From assembly GCA_963971405.1 (NCBI GenBank), contig OZ020487.1, forward strand, positions 20,135,371-20,199,370: 64,000 bases of DNA, written 5' to 3'. The notes under the pieces are model-generated. The model was not told where the DNA came from and did no database searches. It saw only the letters and a list, made by a program, of their open reading frames with translations. This DNA comes from Psococerastis gibbosa (lineage: Eukaryota > Arthropoda > Insecta > Psocodea > Psocidae). Shown piece after piece: positions 37,685 through 51,122 of this stretch (its first letter is position 1; each line of letters starts with the position of its first letter). The position numbers were made by a program, and so were the translations under genes.

Positions 37685-40600
37685 GTAGCTACATTTACAC
37701 GGATGAACACGCAGGAGCATTTGCCCAATGTTAGGTACAGTACAATGAGCCAAAATAAGCAAAATTAGGACACCTATATCTTTTAAAGACCTTTAAAAAA
37801 ATAAAATAAGTAAATAGCTATTTTTCTGATTCCTGTCGAATGAATTTTTTTTAGCTACATTTACACCGATGAACACGCAGGAGCAATTGGTCAATGTTAA
37901 GTACAATACAATGAGCCGAAATAAGCCAAATTAAGACACCCATACCATATCAAAACCTTTAAAAAAAATAAAATAAGTATATAGCTATTTTTGGTATTCT
38001 TGTCGAATGAATTTTTTTTAGCTACATTTACACCGATGAACACGCAGAAGCACTTGCTCAATGTTAAGTACTATACATTGAGCCAAAATAAGCAAAATTA
38101 AGACACCCATATCATTTCAAGACCTTTAAAAAAATAAAATAAGTAAATAGCTATTTTTCTGATTCCTGTCGAATGAATTTTTTTTAGCTACATTTACACC
38201 GATGAACACGCAGAAGCAACTGCTCAATGTTTAATACAATACAATGAGCCAAAATAAACAAAATTAAGACACCTTTATCTTTTAAAGACCTTTAAAAAAA
38301 TAAAATAAGTAAATAGCTATTTTTCTGATTCCTGTCGAATGAATTTTTTTTAGCTACATTTACACCTTTGAACACGCAAAAGCAACTGCTCAATGTTAAG
38401 AACAATACAATGAGCCAAAATAAGCAAAATTAAGACACCCATATCATTTCAAGACCTTTAAAAAAAAAAATAAGTAAATAGCTATTTTTCTAATTCTTGT
38501 CGAATGAATTTTTTTTAGCTACAATTACACCGATGAACACGCAGGAGCAATTGCTTAATGTTATGTACAATACAATGAGCCGAAGTAAGCAAAATATGAC
38601 ACCCATATCATATCAAAACCTTTAAAAAAAATAAAATAAGTATATAGCTATTTTTGGTATTCTTGTCGAATGAATTTTTTTTAGCTACATTTACACCGAT
38701 GAACACGCAGAAGCAATTGGTCAATGTTAAGTACAATACATTGAGCCAAAATAAGAAAAATTAAGACACCCATATCATTTCAAGACCTTTAAAAAAAAAA
38801 TAAGTAAATAGCTATTTTTCTTATTCTTGTCGAATGAATTTTTTTTAGCTACAATTACACAGATGAACACGCAGGAGCAATTGCTCAATGTTATGTACAA
38901 TACAATGAGCCGAAATAAGCAAAATTATGACACCCATATCATATCAAAACCTTTAAAAAAAAGAAAATAATGAAATAGCTATTTTTCTTATTCTTGTCGA
39001 ATAAATTTTATGTAGCTACATTTGCACCGATGAACACGCTGGAGCAATTGCTAAATGTAAGGTACAATACAGTGAGCCAAAGTAAGCAAAACTAGGACAC
39101 CCATATCTATTCAAGACCTTTAAAAAAAATAAAATAAGTATGTAGCTATTTTTCTTATTCTTGTCGAATGAATTTTTAGTAGCTACATTTACACGGATGA
39201 ACACGCAGGAGCATTTACTCAATGTTAGGTACAATACAATGAGCCAACATAAGCAAAATTAAGACACCTATATCTTATTAAGACCTTAAAAAAAAGAAAA
39301 TAAGTAAATAGCTATTTTTCTGATTCCTGTCGAATGAATTTTTTTTAGCTACATTTACACCGATGAACACGTTGAAGCAACAGCTTAATGTTAAGTACAA
39401 TACAATGAGCCAAAATAAGCAAAATTAAGACACCCATATCATTTCAAGACCTTTAAAAAAAATAAAATAAGGAAATATCTATTTTTCTTATTCTTGTCGA
39501 ATGAATTTTTTTTAGCTACATTTACACCTATGAACTCGCAGGAGCAATTGCTCAATCTTAAGCACAATACGGTGAGCCACAATAAGCAAAATAAAGACTC
39601 CCATATCATAACAAGACCTTTAAAAAAAATAAAATAAGTAAATAGCTATTTTTCTGATTCTTATCGAATGAATTTTTTTTAGCTACATTTACACCGATGA
39701 ACATGCAGGAGCAATTGCTCAATGTTAGTGCAATACAATGAGGCAAAATAAGCAAAATTAAGACACCCATATCATTTCAAGACCTTTAAAAAAAATAAAA
39801 TAAGGAAATATCTATTTTTCTTATTCTTGTCGAATGAATTTTTTTTAGCTACATTTACACCTATGAACTGGCAGGAGCAATTGCTCAATCTTAAGCACAA
39901 TACGGTGAGCCAAAATAAGCAAAATAAAGACTCCCATATCATAACAAGACCTTTAAAAAAAATAAAATAAGTAAATAGCTATTTTTCTGATTCCTGTCGA
40001 ATGAATTTTTTGAGCTACATTTACACCGATGAACACGCAGAAGCAACTGCTCAATGTTTAGTACAATACAATGAGCCAAAATAAGCAAAATTAAGACACC
40101 TATATCTTTTAAGGACCTTTAAAAAAATAAAATAAGTAAGTAGCTATTTTTCTGATTCCTGTCGAATGAATTTTTTTTAGCTATATTTACACCTTTGAAC
40201 ACGCAAAAGCAACTGCTCAATGTTACGAACAATACAATGAGCACAAATAAGCAAAATTAAGACACCCATATCATTTCAAGACCTTTAAAAAAAAAAAATA
40301 AGTAAATAGCTATTTTTCATATTCTTGTCGAATGAATTTTTATTAGCTACAATTACACCGATGAACACGCAGGAGCAATTGCTTAATGTTAAGTACAATA
40401 CAATGAGCCGAAATAAGCAAAATTATGACACCCATATCATATCAAAACCTTTAAAAAAAATAAAATAAGTATATAGCTATTTTTGGTATTCTTGTCGAAT
40501 GAATTTTTTTTAGCTACATTTACACCGATGAACACGCAGAAGCAATTGGTCAATGTTAAGTACAATACATTGAGCCAAAATAAGAAAAATTAAGACACCC

Positions 40601-40800
40601 ATATCATTTCAAGACCTTTAAAAAAAAAATAAGTAAATAGCTATTTTTCTTATTCTTGTCGAATGAATTTTTTTTAGCTACAATTACACCGATGAACACG
40701 CAGGAGCAATTGCTCAATGTTATGTACAATACAATGAGCCGAAATAAGCAAAATTAAGACACCCATATCATTTCAAGACCTTTAAAAAAAATAAAATAAG
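37685..40800 (+). repeat. Domain C block shared with later HOR units
   Basis: This stretch carries the order TTGTCTTGTG, AAGCAACTGC, CATACCATATC, CGCAGAAGCACTTG, TTTAATAC, TTACACCTTTG, CGAAGTAAGC, ACACAGATG, AATAAATTTTATG, CATTTACTC, CGTTGAAGCAACAGC, ACCTATGAACTCGC and AACATGCAGG. The same order recurs from about 41,490, 45,800 and 60,340. Against the other copies it lacks one monomer near 38,955 and two monomers near 40,300. Confidence 0.72.
38930..38975 (+). repeat. One-monomer deletion joint in the A-tract
   Basis: The monomer with ATCATATCAAAACCTTT is joined here directly to AGAAAATAATGAAATAGC. In the copies at about 42,770, 47,080, 51,610 and 61,620 these two parts are separated by a whole monomer (CTCCACTTACACC, AATTGGT, GAGCCTAAATAACC). 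The switch happens inside the A-tract after CCTTT, so about 166 bp were lost by exchange between A-tracts of neighbouring monomers, or the monomer was gained in the ancestor of the others. Confidence 0.75.
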
Positions 40801-43800
40801 GAAATATCTATTTTTCTTATTCTTGTCGAATGAATTTTTTTTAGCTACATTTACACGGATGAACAAGCAGGAGCATTTGCTCAATGTTAGGTACATTACA
40901 TTGAGCCAAAATTAGCAAAATTAGGACACCTATATCTTTTAAAGACCTTTAAAAAAATAAAATAAGTAAATAGCTATTTTTCTGATTCCTGTCGAATGAA
41001 TTTTTTTTTAGCTACATTTACACCGATGAACACGCAGAAGCAACTGCTCAATGTTGAGTACTATACAATGAGCCAAAATAAGCAAAATTAAGACACCCAT
41101 ATCATTTCAAGACCTTTAAAAAAAAAAATAAGTAAATAGCTATTTTTCTTATTCTTGTCGAATGAATTTTTTTTAGCTACAATTACACCGATGAACACGC
41201 AGAAGCAATTGGTCAATGTTAAGTACAATACATTGAGCCTAAATAACCAAAATTACGACACCTATATCTTTTTAAGACCTTTAAAAAAAGAAAATAACGA
41301 AATAGCTATTTTTCTTATTCTTGTCGAATGAATTTTTTGTAGCTAAATTTACACCGACGAACACGCACGAGCAATTGCTCAATGTTAGGTACAATACAGT
41401 GAGCCAACATAAGCAAAATTAAGACACCTATATCTTTTTAAGACCTTTAAAAAAAAAAATTAACTAAATTGCTATTTTTCTTATTCATGTCTTGTGAATT
41501 TTTAGTAGCTACATTTACACGGATGAACACGCAGGAGCATTTGCCCAATGTTAGGTACAGTACAATGAGCCAAAATAAGCAAAATTAGGACACCTATATC
41601 TTTTAAAGACCTTTAAAAAAATAAAATAAGTAAATAGCTATTTTTCTGATTCCTGTCGAATGAATTTTTTTTAGCTACATTTACACCGATGAACACGCAG
41701 AAGCAACTGCTCAATGTTAAGTACAATACAATGAGCCGAAATAAGCCAAATTAAGACACCCATACCATATCAAAACCTTTAAAAAAAATAAAATAAGTAT
41801 ATAGCTATTTTTGGTATTCTTGTCGAATGAATTTTTTTTAGCTACATTTACACCGATGAACACGCAGAAGCACTTGCTCAATGTTAAGTACTATACATTG
41901 AGCCAAAATAAGCAAAATTAAGACACCCATATCATTTCAAGACCTTTAAAAAAATAAAATAAGTAAATAGCTATTTTTCTGATTCCTGTCGAATGAATTT
42001 TTTTTAGCTACATTTACACCGATGAACACGCAGAAGCAACTGCTCAATGTTTAATACAATACAATGAGCCAAAATAAACAAAACTAAGACACCTTTATCT
42101 TTTAAAGACCTTTAAAAAAATAAAATAAGTAAATAGCTATTTTTCTGATTCCTGTCGAATGAATTTTTTTTAGCTACATTTACACCTTTGAACACGCAAA
42201 AGCAACTGCTCAATGTTAAGAACAATACAATGAGCCAAAATAAGCAAAATTAAGACACCCATACCATTTCAAGACCTTTAAAAAAAAAAAATAAGTAAAT
42301 AGCTATTTTTCTTATTCTTGTCGAATGAATTTTTTTTAGCTACAATTACACCGATGAACACGCAGGAGCAATTGCTTAATGTTATGTACAATACAATGAG
42401 CCGAAGTAAGCAAAATATGACACCCATATCATAACAAAACCTTAAAAAAAAATAAAATAAGTATATAGCTATTTTTGGTATTCTTGTCGAATGAATTTTT
42501 TTTAGCTACATTTACACCGATGAACACGCAGAAGCAATTGGTCAATGTTAAGTACAATACGTTGAGCCAAAATAAGAAAAATTAAGACACCCATATCATT
42601 TCAAGACCTTTAAAAAAAAATAAGTAAATAGCTATTTTTCTTATTCTTGTCGAATGAATTTTTTTTAGCTACAATTACACAGATGAACACGCAGGAGCAA
42701 TTGCTCAATGTTATGTACAATACAATGAGCCGAAATAAGCAAAATTATGACACCCATATCATATCAAAACCTTTAAAAAAAATAAAATAAGTATATAGCT
42801 ATTTTTCTTATTCTTGTCGAATGAATTTTTTTTAGCTCCACTTACACCGATGAACACGCAGGAGCAATTGGTCAATGTTAAGTACAATACAGTGAGCCTA
42901 AATAACCAAAATTAAGACACCTATATCTTTTTAAGACCTTTAAAAAAAAGAAAATAATGAAATAGCTATTTTTCTTATTCTTGTCGAATAAATTTTATGT
43001 AGCTACATTTGCACCGATGAACACGCTGGAGCAATTGCTGAATGTAAGGTACAATACAGTGAGCCAAATTAAGCAAAACTAGGACACCCATATCTATTCA
43101 AGACCTTTAAAAAAAATAAAATAAGTATGTAGCTATTTTTCTTATTCTTGTCGAATGAATTTTTAGTAGCTACATTTACACGGATGAACACGCAGGAGCA
43201 TTTACTCAATGTTAGGTACAATACAATGAGCCAACATAAGCAAAATTAAGACACCTATATCTTATTAAGACCTTAAAAAAAAGAAAATAAGTAAATAGCT
43301 ATTTTTCTGATTCCTGTCGAATGAATTTTTTTTAGCTACATTTACACCGATGAACACGCTGAAGCAACAGCTTAATGTTAAGTACAATACAATGAGCCAA
43401 AATAAGCAAAATTAAGACACCCATATCATTTCAAGACCTTTAAAAAAAATAAAATAAGGAAATATCTATTTTTCTTATTCTTGTCGAATGAATTTTTTTT
43501 AGCTACATTTACACCTATGAACTCGCAGGAGCAATTGCTCAATCTTAAGCACAATACGGTGAGCCAAAATAAGCAAAATAAAGACTCCCATATCATAACA
43601 AGACCTTTAAAAAAAATAAAATAAGTAAATAGCTATTTTTCTGATTCTTATCGAATGAATTTTTTTTAGCTACATTTACACCGATGAACATGCAGGAGCA
43701 ATTGCTCAATGTTAGTGCAATACAATGAGGCAAAATAAGCAAAATTAAGACACCCACATCATTTCAAGACCTTTAAAAAAAATAAAATAAGGAAATATCT

Positions 43801-45117
43801 ATTTTTCTTATTCTTGTCGAATGAATTTTTTTTAGCTACATTTACACCTATGAACTCGCAGGAGCAATTGCTCAATCTTAAGCACAATACGGTGAGCCAA
43901 AATAAGCAAAATAAAGACTCCCATATCATAACAAGACCTTTAAAAAAAATAAAATAAGTAAATAGCTATTTTTCTGATTCCTGTCGAATGAATTTTTTGA
44001 GCTACATTTACACCGATGAACACGCAGAAGCAACTGCTCAATGTTTAGTACAATACAATGAGCCAAAATAAGCAAAATTAAGACACCTATATCTTTTAAG
44101 GACCTTTAAAAAAATAAAATAAGTAAGTAGCTATTTTTCTGATTCCTGTCGAATGAATTTTTTTTAGCTATATTTACACCTTTGAACACGCAAAAGCAAC
44201 TGCTCAATGTTACGAACAATACAATGAGCACAAATAAGCAAAATTAAGATACCCATATCATTTCAAGACCTTTAAAAAAAAAAATAAGTAAATAGCTATT
44301 TTTCTTATTCTTGTCGAATGAATTTTTGTTAGCTACAATTACACCGATGAACACGCAGGAGCAATTGCTTAATGTTAGGTACAATACAATGAGCCAAAAT
44401 AAGCAAAATTAAGACACCTATATCATTTAAAGACCTTTAAAAAAATAAAATAAGTAAATAGCTATTTTTCTGATTCCTGTCGAATGAATTTTTTTTAGCT
44501 ACATTTACACCTTTGAACACGCAGAAGCAACTGCTCAATGTTAAGAACAATACAGTGAGCCAAAATAAGCAAAATTAAGACACCCATATCATTTCAAGAC
44601 CTTTAAAAAAAAAAATAAGTAAATAGCTATTTTTCTTATTCTTGTCGAATGAATTTTTTTTAGCTACAATTACACCGATGAACACGCAGGAGCAATTGCT
44701 TAATGTTAAGTACAATACAATGAGCCGAAATAAGCAAAATTATGACACCCATATTATATCAAAACCTTTAAAAAAAATAAAATAAGTATATAGCTATTTT
44801 TGGTATTCTTGTCGAATGAATTTTTTTTAGCTACATTTACACCGATGAACACGCAGAAGCAATTGGTCAATGTTAAGTACAATACATTGAGCCAAAATAA
44901 GAAAAATTAAGACACCCATATCATTTCAAGACCTTTAAAAAAAAAATAAGTAAATAGCTATTTTTCTTATTCTTGTCGAATGAATTTTTTTTAGCTACAA
45001 TTACACCGATGAACACGCAGGAGCAATTGCTCAATGTTATGTACAATACAATGAGCCGAAATAAGCAAAATTAAGACACCCATATCATTTCAAGACCTTT
45101 AAAAAAAATAAAATAAG
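40801..45117 (+). repeat. Domain C 26-monomer HOR, copy 1 (~4,317 bp)
   Basis: Markers repeat with a shift of about 4,316 bp: GGAAATATC followed by ACGGATGAACAAGCAGG (40,801 and 45,118), ACACAGATG (42,681 and 46,997) and AACATGCAGG (43,691 and 48,007). That is 26 monomers. The unit holds all domain C monomer types in fixed order, including the GAAC-TCGC monomers with CAATCTTAAGCACAATACGG, two of which flank the TTAGTGCAATACAATGAGGC monomer. Confidence 0.83.
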
Positions 45118-48100
45118 GAAATATCTATTTTTCTTATTCTTGTCGAATGAATTTTTTTTAGCTACATTTACACGGATGAACAAGCAGGAGCATTTGCTCA
45201 ATGTTAGGTACATTACAATGAGCCAAAATTAGCAAAATTAGGACACCTATATCTTTTAAAGACCTTTAAAAAAATAAAATAAGTAAATAGCTATTTTTCT
45301 GATTCCTGTCGAATGAATTTTTTTTTAGCTACATTTACACCGATGAACACGCAGAAGCAACTGCTCAATGTTGAGTACTATACAATGAGCCAAAATAAGC
45401 AAAATTAAGACACCCATATCATTTCAAGACCTTTAAAAAAAAAATAAGTAAATAGCTATTTTTCTTATTCTTGTCGAATGAATTTTTTTTAGCTACAATT
45501 ACACCGATGAACACGCAGAAGCAATTGGTCAATGTTAAGTACAATACATTGAGCCTAAATAACCAAAATTACGACACCTATATCTTTTTAAGACCTTTAA
45601 AAAAAGAAAATAACGAAATAGCTATTTTTCTTATTCTTGTCGAATGAATTTTTTGTAGCTAAATTTACACCGACGAACACGCACGAGCAATTGCTCAATG
45701 TTAGGTACAATACAGTGAGCCAACATAAGCAAAATTAAGACACCTATATCTTTTTAAGACCTTTAAAAAAAAAAATTAACTAAATTGCTATTTTTCTTAT
45801 TCATGTCTTGTGAATTTTTAGTAGCTACATTTACACGGATGAACACGCAGGAGCATTTGCCCAATGTTAGGTACAGTACAATGAGCCAAAATAAGCAAAA
45901 TTAGGACACCTATATCTTTTAAAGACCTTTAAAAAAATAAAATAAGTAAATAGCTATTTTTCTGATTCCTGTCGAATGAATTTTTTTTAGCTACATTTAC
46001 ACCGATGAACACGCAGAAGCAACTGCTCAATGTTAAGTACAATACAATGAGCCGAAATAAGCCAAATTAAGACACCCATACCATATCAAAACCTTTAAAA
46101 AAAATAAAATAAGTATATAGCTATTTTTGGTATTCTTGTCGAATGAATTTTTTTTAGCTACATTTACACCGATGAACACGCAGAAGCACTTGCTCAATGT
46201 TAAGTACTATACATTGAGCCAAAATAAGCAAAATTAAGACACCCATATCATTTCAAGACCTTTAAAAAAATAAAATAAGTAAATAGCTATTTTTCTGATT
46301 CCTGTCGAATGAATTTTTTTTAGCTACATTTACACCGATGAACACGCAGAAGCAACTGCTCAATGTTTAATACAATACAATGAGCCAAAATAAACAAAAC
46401 TAAGACACCTTTATCTTTTAAAGACCTTTAAAAAAATAAAATAAGTAAATAGCTATTTTTCTGATTCCTGTCGAATGAATTTTTTTTAGCTACATTTACA
46501 CCTTTGAACACGCAAAAGCAACTGCTCAATGTTAAGAACAATACAATGAGCCAAAATAAGCAAAATTAAGACACCCATACCATTTCAAGACCTTTAAAAA
46601 AAAAAAATAAGTAAATAGCTATTTTTCTTATTCTTGTCGAATGAATTTTTTTTAGCTACAATTACACCGATGAACACGCAGGAGCAATTGCTTAATGTTA
46701 TGTACAATACAATGAGCCGAAGTAAGCAAAATATGACACCCATATCATAACAAAACCTTAAAAAAAAATAAAATAAGTATATAGCTATTTTTGGTATTCT
46801 TGTCGAATGAATTTTTTTTAGCTACATTTACACCGATGAACACGCAGAAGCAATTGGTCAATGTTAAGTACAATACGTTGAGCCAAAATAAGAAAAATTA
46901 AGACACCCATATCATTTCAAGACCTTTAAAAAAAAATAAGTAAATAGCTATTTTTCTTATTCTTGTCGAATGAATTTTTTTTAGCTACAATTACACAGAT
47001 GAACACGCAGGAGCAATTGCTCAATGTTATGTACAATACAATGAGCCGAAATAAGCAAAATTATGACACCCATATCATATCAAAACCTTTAAAAAAAATA
47101 AAATAAGTATATAGCTATTTTTCTTATTCTTGTCGAATGAATTTTTTTTAGCTCCACTTACACCGATGAACACGCAGGAGCAATTGGTCAATGTTAAGTA
47201 CAATACAGTGAGCCTAAATAACCAAAATTAAGACACCTATATCTTTTTAAGACCTTTAAAAAAAAGAAAATAATGAAATAGCTATTTTTCTTATTCTTGT
47301 CGAATAAATTTTATGTAGCTACATTTGCACCGATGAACACGCTGGAGCAATTGCTGAATGTAAGGTACAATACAGTGAGCCAAATTAAGCAAAACTAGGA
47401 CACCCATATCTATTCAAGACCTTTAAAAAAAATAAAATAAGTATGTAGCTATTTTTCTTATTCTTGTCGAATGAATTTTTAGTAGCTACATTTACACGGA
47501 TGAACACGCAGGAGCATTTACTCAATGTTAGGTACAATACAATGAGCCAACATAAGCAAAATTAAGACACCTATATCTTATTAAGACCTTAAAAAAAAGA
47601 AAATAAGTAAATAGCTATTTTTCTGATTCCTGTCGAATGAATTTTTTTTAGCTACATTTACACCGATGAACACGCTGAAGCAACAGCTTAATGTTAAGTA
47701 CAATACAATGAGCCAAAATAAGCAAAATTAAGACACCCATATCATTTCAAGACCTTTAAAAAAAATAAAATAAGGAAATATCTATTTTTCTTATTCTTGT
47801 CGAATGAATTTTTTTTAGCTACATTTACACCTATGAACTCGCAGGAGCAATTGCTCAATCTTAAGCACAATACGGTGAGCCAAAATAAGCAAAATAAAGA
47901 CTCCCATATCATAACAAGACCTTTAAAAAAAATAAAATAAGTAAATAGCTATTTTTCTGATTCTTATCGAATGAATTTTTTTTAGCTACATTTACACCGA
48001 TGAACATGCAGGAGCAATTGCTCAATGTTAGTGCAATACAATGAGGCAAAATAAGCAAAATTAAGACACCCACATCATTTCAAGACCTTTAAAAAAAATA

Positions 48101-49433
48101 AAATAAGGAAATATCTATTTTTCTTATTCTTGTCGAATGAATTTTTTTTAGCTACATTTACACCTATGAACTCGCAGGAGCAATTGCTCAATCTTAAGCA
48201 CAATACGGTGAGCCAAAATAAGCAAAATAAAGACTCCCATATCATAACAAGACCTTTAAAAAAAATAAAATAAGTAAATAGCTATTTTTCTGATTCCTGT
48301 CGAATGAATTTTTTGAGCTACATTTACACCGATGAACACGCAGAAGCAACTGCTCAATGTTTAGTACAATACAATGAGCCAAAATAAGCAAAATTAAGAC
48401 ACCTATATCTTTTAAGGACCTTTAAAAAAATAAAATAAGTAAGTAGCTATTTTTCTGATTCCTGTCGAATGAATTTTTTTTAGCTATATTTACACCTTTG
48501 AACACGCAAAAGCAACTGCTCAATGTTACGAACAATACAATGAGCACAAATAAGCAAAATTAAGATACCCATATCATTTCAAGACCTTTAAAAAAAAAAA
48601 TAAGTAAATAGCTATTTTTCTTATTCTTGTCGAATGAATTTTTGTTAGCTACAATTACACCGATGAACACGCAGGAGCAATTGCTTAATGTTAGGTACAA
48701 TACAATGAGCCAAAATAAGCAAAATTAAGACACCTATATCATTTAAAGACCTTTAAAAAAATAAAATAAGTAAATAGCTATTTTTCTGATTCCTGTCGAA
48801 TGAATTTTTTTTAGCTACATTTACACCTTTGAACACGCAGAAGCAACTGCTCAATGTTAAGAACAATACAGTGAGCCAAAATAAGCAAAATTAAGACACC
48901 CATATCATTTCAAGACCTTTAAAAAAAAAAATAAGTAAATAGCTATTTTTCTTATTCTTGTCGAATGAATTTTTTTTAGCTACAATTACACCGATGAACA
49001 CGCAGGAGCAATTGCTTAATGTTAAGTACAATACAATGAGCCGAAATAAGCAAAATTATGACACCCATATTATATCAAAACCTTTAAAAAAAATAAAATA
49101 AGTATATAGCTATTTTTGGTATTCTTGTCGAATGAATTTTTTTTAGCTACATTTACACCGATGAACACGCAGAAGCAATTGGTCAATGTTAAGTACAATA
49201 CATTGAGCCAAAATAAGAAAAATTAAGACACCCATATCATTTCAAGACCTTTAAAAAAAAAATAAGTAAATAGCTATTTTTCTTATTCTTGTCGAATGAA
49301 TTTTTTTTAGCTACAATTACACCGATGAACACGCAGGAGCAATTGCTCAATGTTATGTACAATACAATGAGCCGAAATAAGCAAAATTAAGACACCCATA
49401 TCATTTCAAGACCTTTAAAAAAAATAAAATAAG
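45118..49433 (+). repeat. Domain C 26-monomer HOR, copy 2 (~4,316 bp)
   Basis: This is the second tandem copy of the 26-monomer unit, matching copy 1 with few differences in the stretches compared. After its end the next monomer reads ACCTATGAACTCGC with CTTAAACACAATAAGG (near 49,490) instead of ACGGATGAACAAGC, so the strict 26-mer order stops there. Its second half is also part of the 4,532-bp tandem duplication. Confidence 0.82.
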
Positions 49434-51122
49434 GAAATATCTATTTTTCTTATTCTTGTCGAATGAATTTTTTTTAGCTACATTTACACCTATGAACTCG
49501 CAGGAGCAATTGCTCAATCTTAAACACAATAAGGTGAGCCAAAATAAGCAAAATAAAGACTCCCATGTCATATCAAGACCTTTAAAAAAAATAAAATAAG
49601 TAAATAGCTATTTTTCTGATTCCTGTCGAATGAATTTTTTTTAGCTACATTTACACCGATGAACACGCAGAAGCAACTGCTCAATGTTTAGTACAATACA
49701 ATGAGCCAAAATAAGCAAAATTAAGACCGCTATATCTTTTAAAGACCTTTAAAAAAATAAAATAAGTAAATAGCTATTTTTCTGATTCCTGTCGAATGAA
49801 TTTTTTTTAGCTACATTTACACCTTTGAACACGCAAAAGCAACTGCTCAATGTTACGAACAATACAATGAGCACAAATAAGCAAAATTAAGACACCCATA
49901 TCATTTCAAGACCTTTAAAAAAAAAATAAGTAAATAGCTATTTTTCTTATTCTTGTCGAATGAATTTTTCTTAGCTACAATTACACCGATGAACACGCAG
50001 GAGCAATTGCTTAATGTTAGGTACAATACAATGAGCCAAAATAAGCAAAATTAAGACACCTATATCTTTTAAAGACCTTTAAAAAAATAAAATAAGTAAA
50101 TAGCTATTTTTCTGATTCCTGTCGAATGAATTTTTTTAGCTACATTTACACCTTTGAACACGCAGAAGCAACTGCTCAATGTTAAGAACAATGCAATGAG
50201 CCAAAATAAGCAAAATTAAGACACCCATATCATTTCAAGACCTTTAAAAAAAAAAATAAGTAAATAGCTATTTTTCTTATTCTTGTCGAATGAATTTTTT
50301 TTAGCTACAATTACACCGATGAACACGCAGGAGCAATTGCTCAATGTAAGTGCAATACAATGAGGCAAAATAAGCAAAATTAAGACACCCATATCATTTC
50401 AAGACCTTTAAAAAAAATAAAATAAGGAAATATCTATTTTTCTTATTCTTGTCGAATGAATTTTTTTAGCTACATTTACACCTATGAACTCGCAGGAGCA
50501 ATTGCTCAATCTTAAGCACAATACGGTGAGCCAAAATAAGCAAAATAAAGACTCCCATATCATATCAAGACCTTTAAAAAAAAAAAATAAGTAAATAGCT
50601 ATTTTTCTTATTCTTGTCGAATGAATTTTTCTTAGCTACAATTACACCGATGAACACGCAGGAGCAATTGCTTAATGTTAGGTACAATACAATGAGCCAA
50701 AATAAGCAAAATTAAGACACCTATATCTTTTAAAGACCTTTAAAAAAATAAAATGAGTAAATAGCTATTTTTCTGATTCCTGTCGAATGAATTTTTTTTA
50801 GCTACATTTACGAAATAGCTATTTTTCTTATTCTTGTCGAATGAATTTTTTGTAGCTAAATTTACACCGACGAACACGCACGAGCAATTGCTCAATGTTA
50901 GGTACAATACAGTGAGCCAACATAAGCAAAATTAAGACACCTATATCTTTTTAAGACCTTTAAAAAAAAAAATTAACTAAATTGCTATTTTTCTTATTCT
51001 TGTCTTGTGAATTTTTAGTAGCTACATTTACACGGATGAACACGCAGGAGCATTTGCCAAATGTTAGGTACAGTACAATGAGCCAAAATAAGCAAAATTA
51101 GAACACGTATATCTTTTGAAGA
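46591..51122 (+). repeat. 4,532-bp tandem duplication, left copy
   Basis: From CCTTT plus A-tract at 46,591 every marker recurs 4,532 bp later: ACACAGATG (46,997 and 51,529), AACATGCAGG (48,007 and 52,539), GGAAATATC (49,434 and 53,966), AAGACCGCTATATC (about 49,724 and 54,256) and the truncated monomer joint (50,811 and 55,343). The period equals 27 whole monomers plus the short remnant. The right end (51,122) joins ATCTTTTGAAGA to the CCTTT of the second copy. Confidence 0.87.
50784..50838 (+). repeat. 54-bp monomer remnant (first copy)
   Basis: The anchor spacing here is only 54 bp (50,784 to 50,838). AGCTACATTTA is followed directly by CGAAATAGCTATTTTTC, so about 112 bp are missing, from CACCGATG through the A-tract. 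Only the T-tract, the AGCTAC segment and the AT dyad remain. It is a non-integer deletion and thus a unique tag; its presence again at 55,343 shows that the deletion came before the 4,532-bp duplication. Confidence 0.88.
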
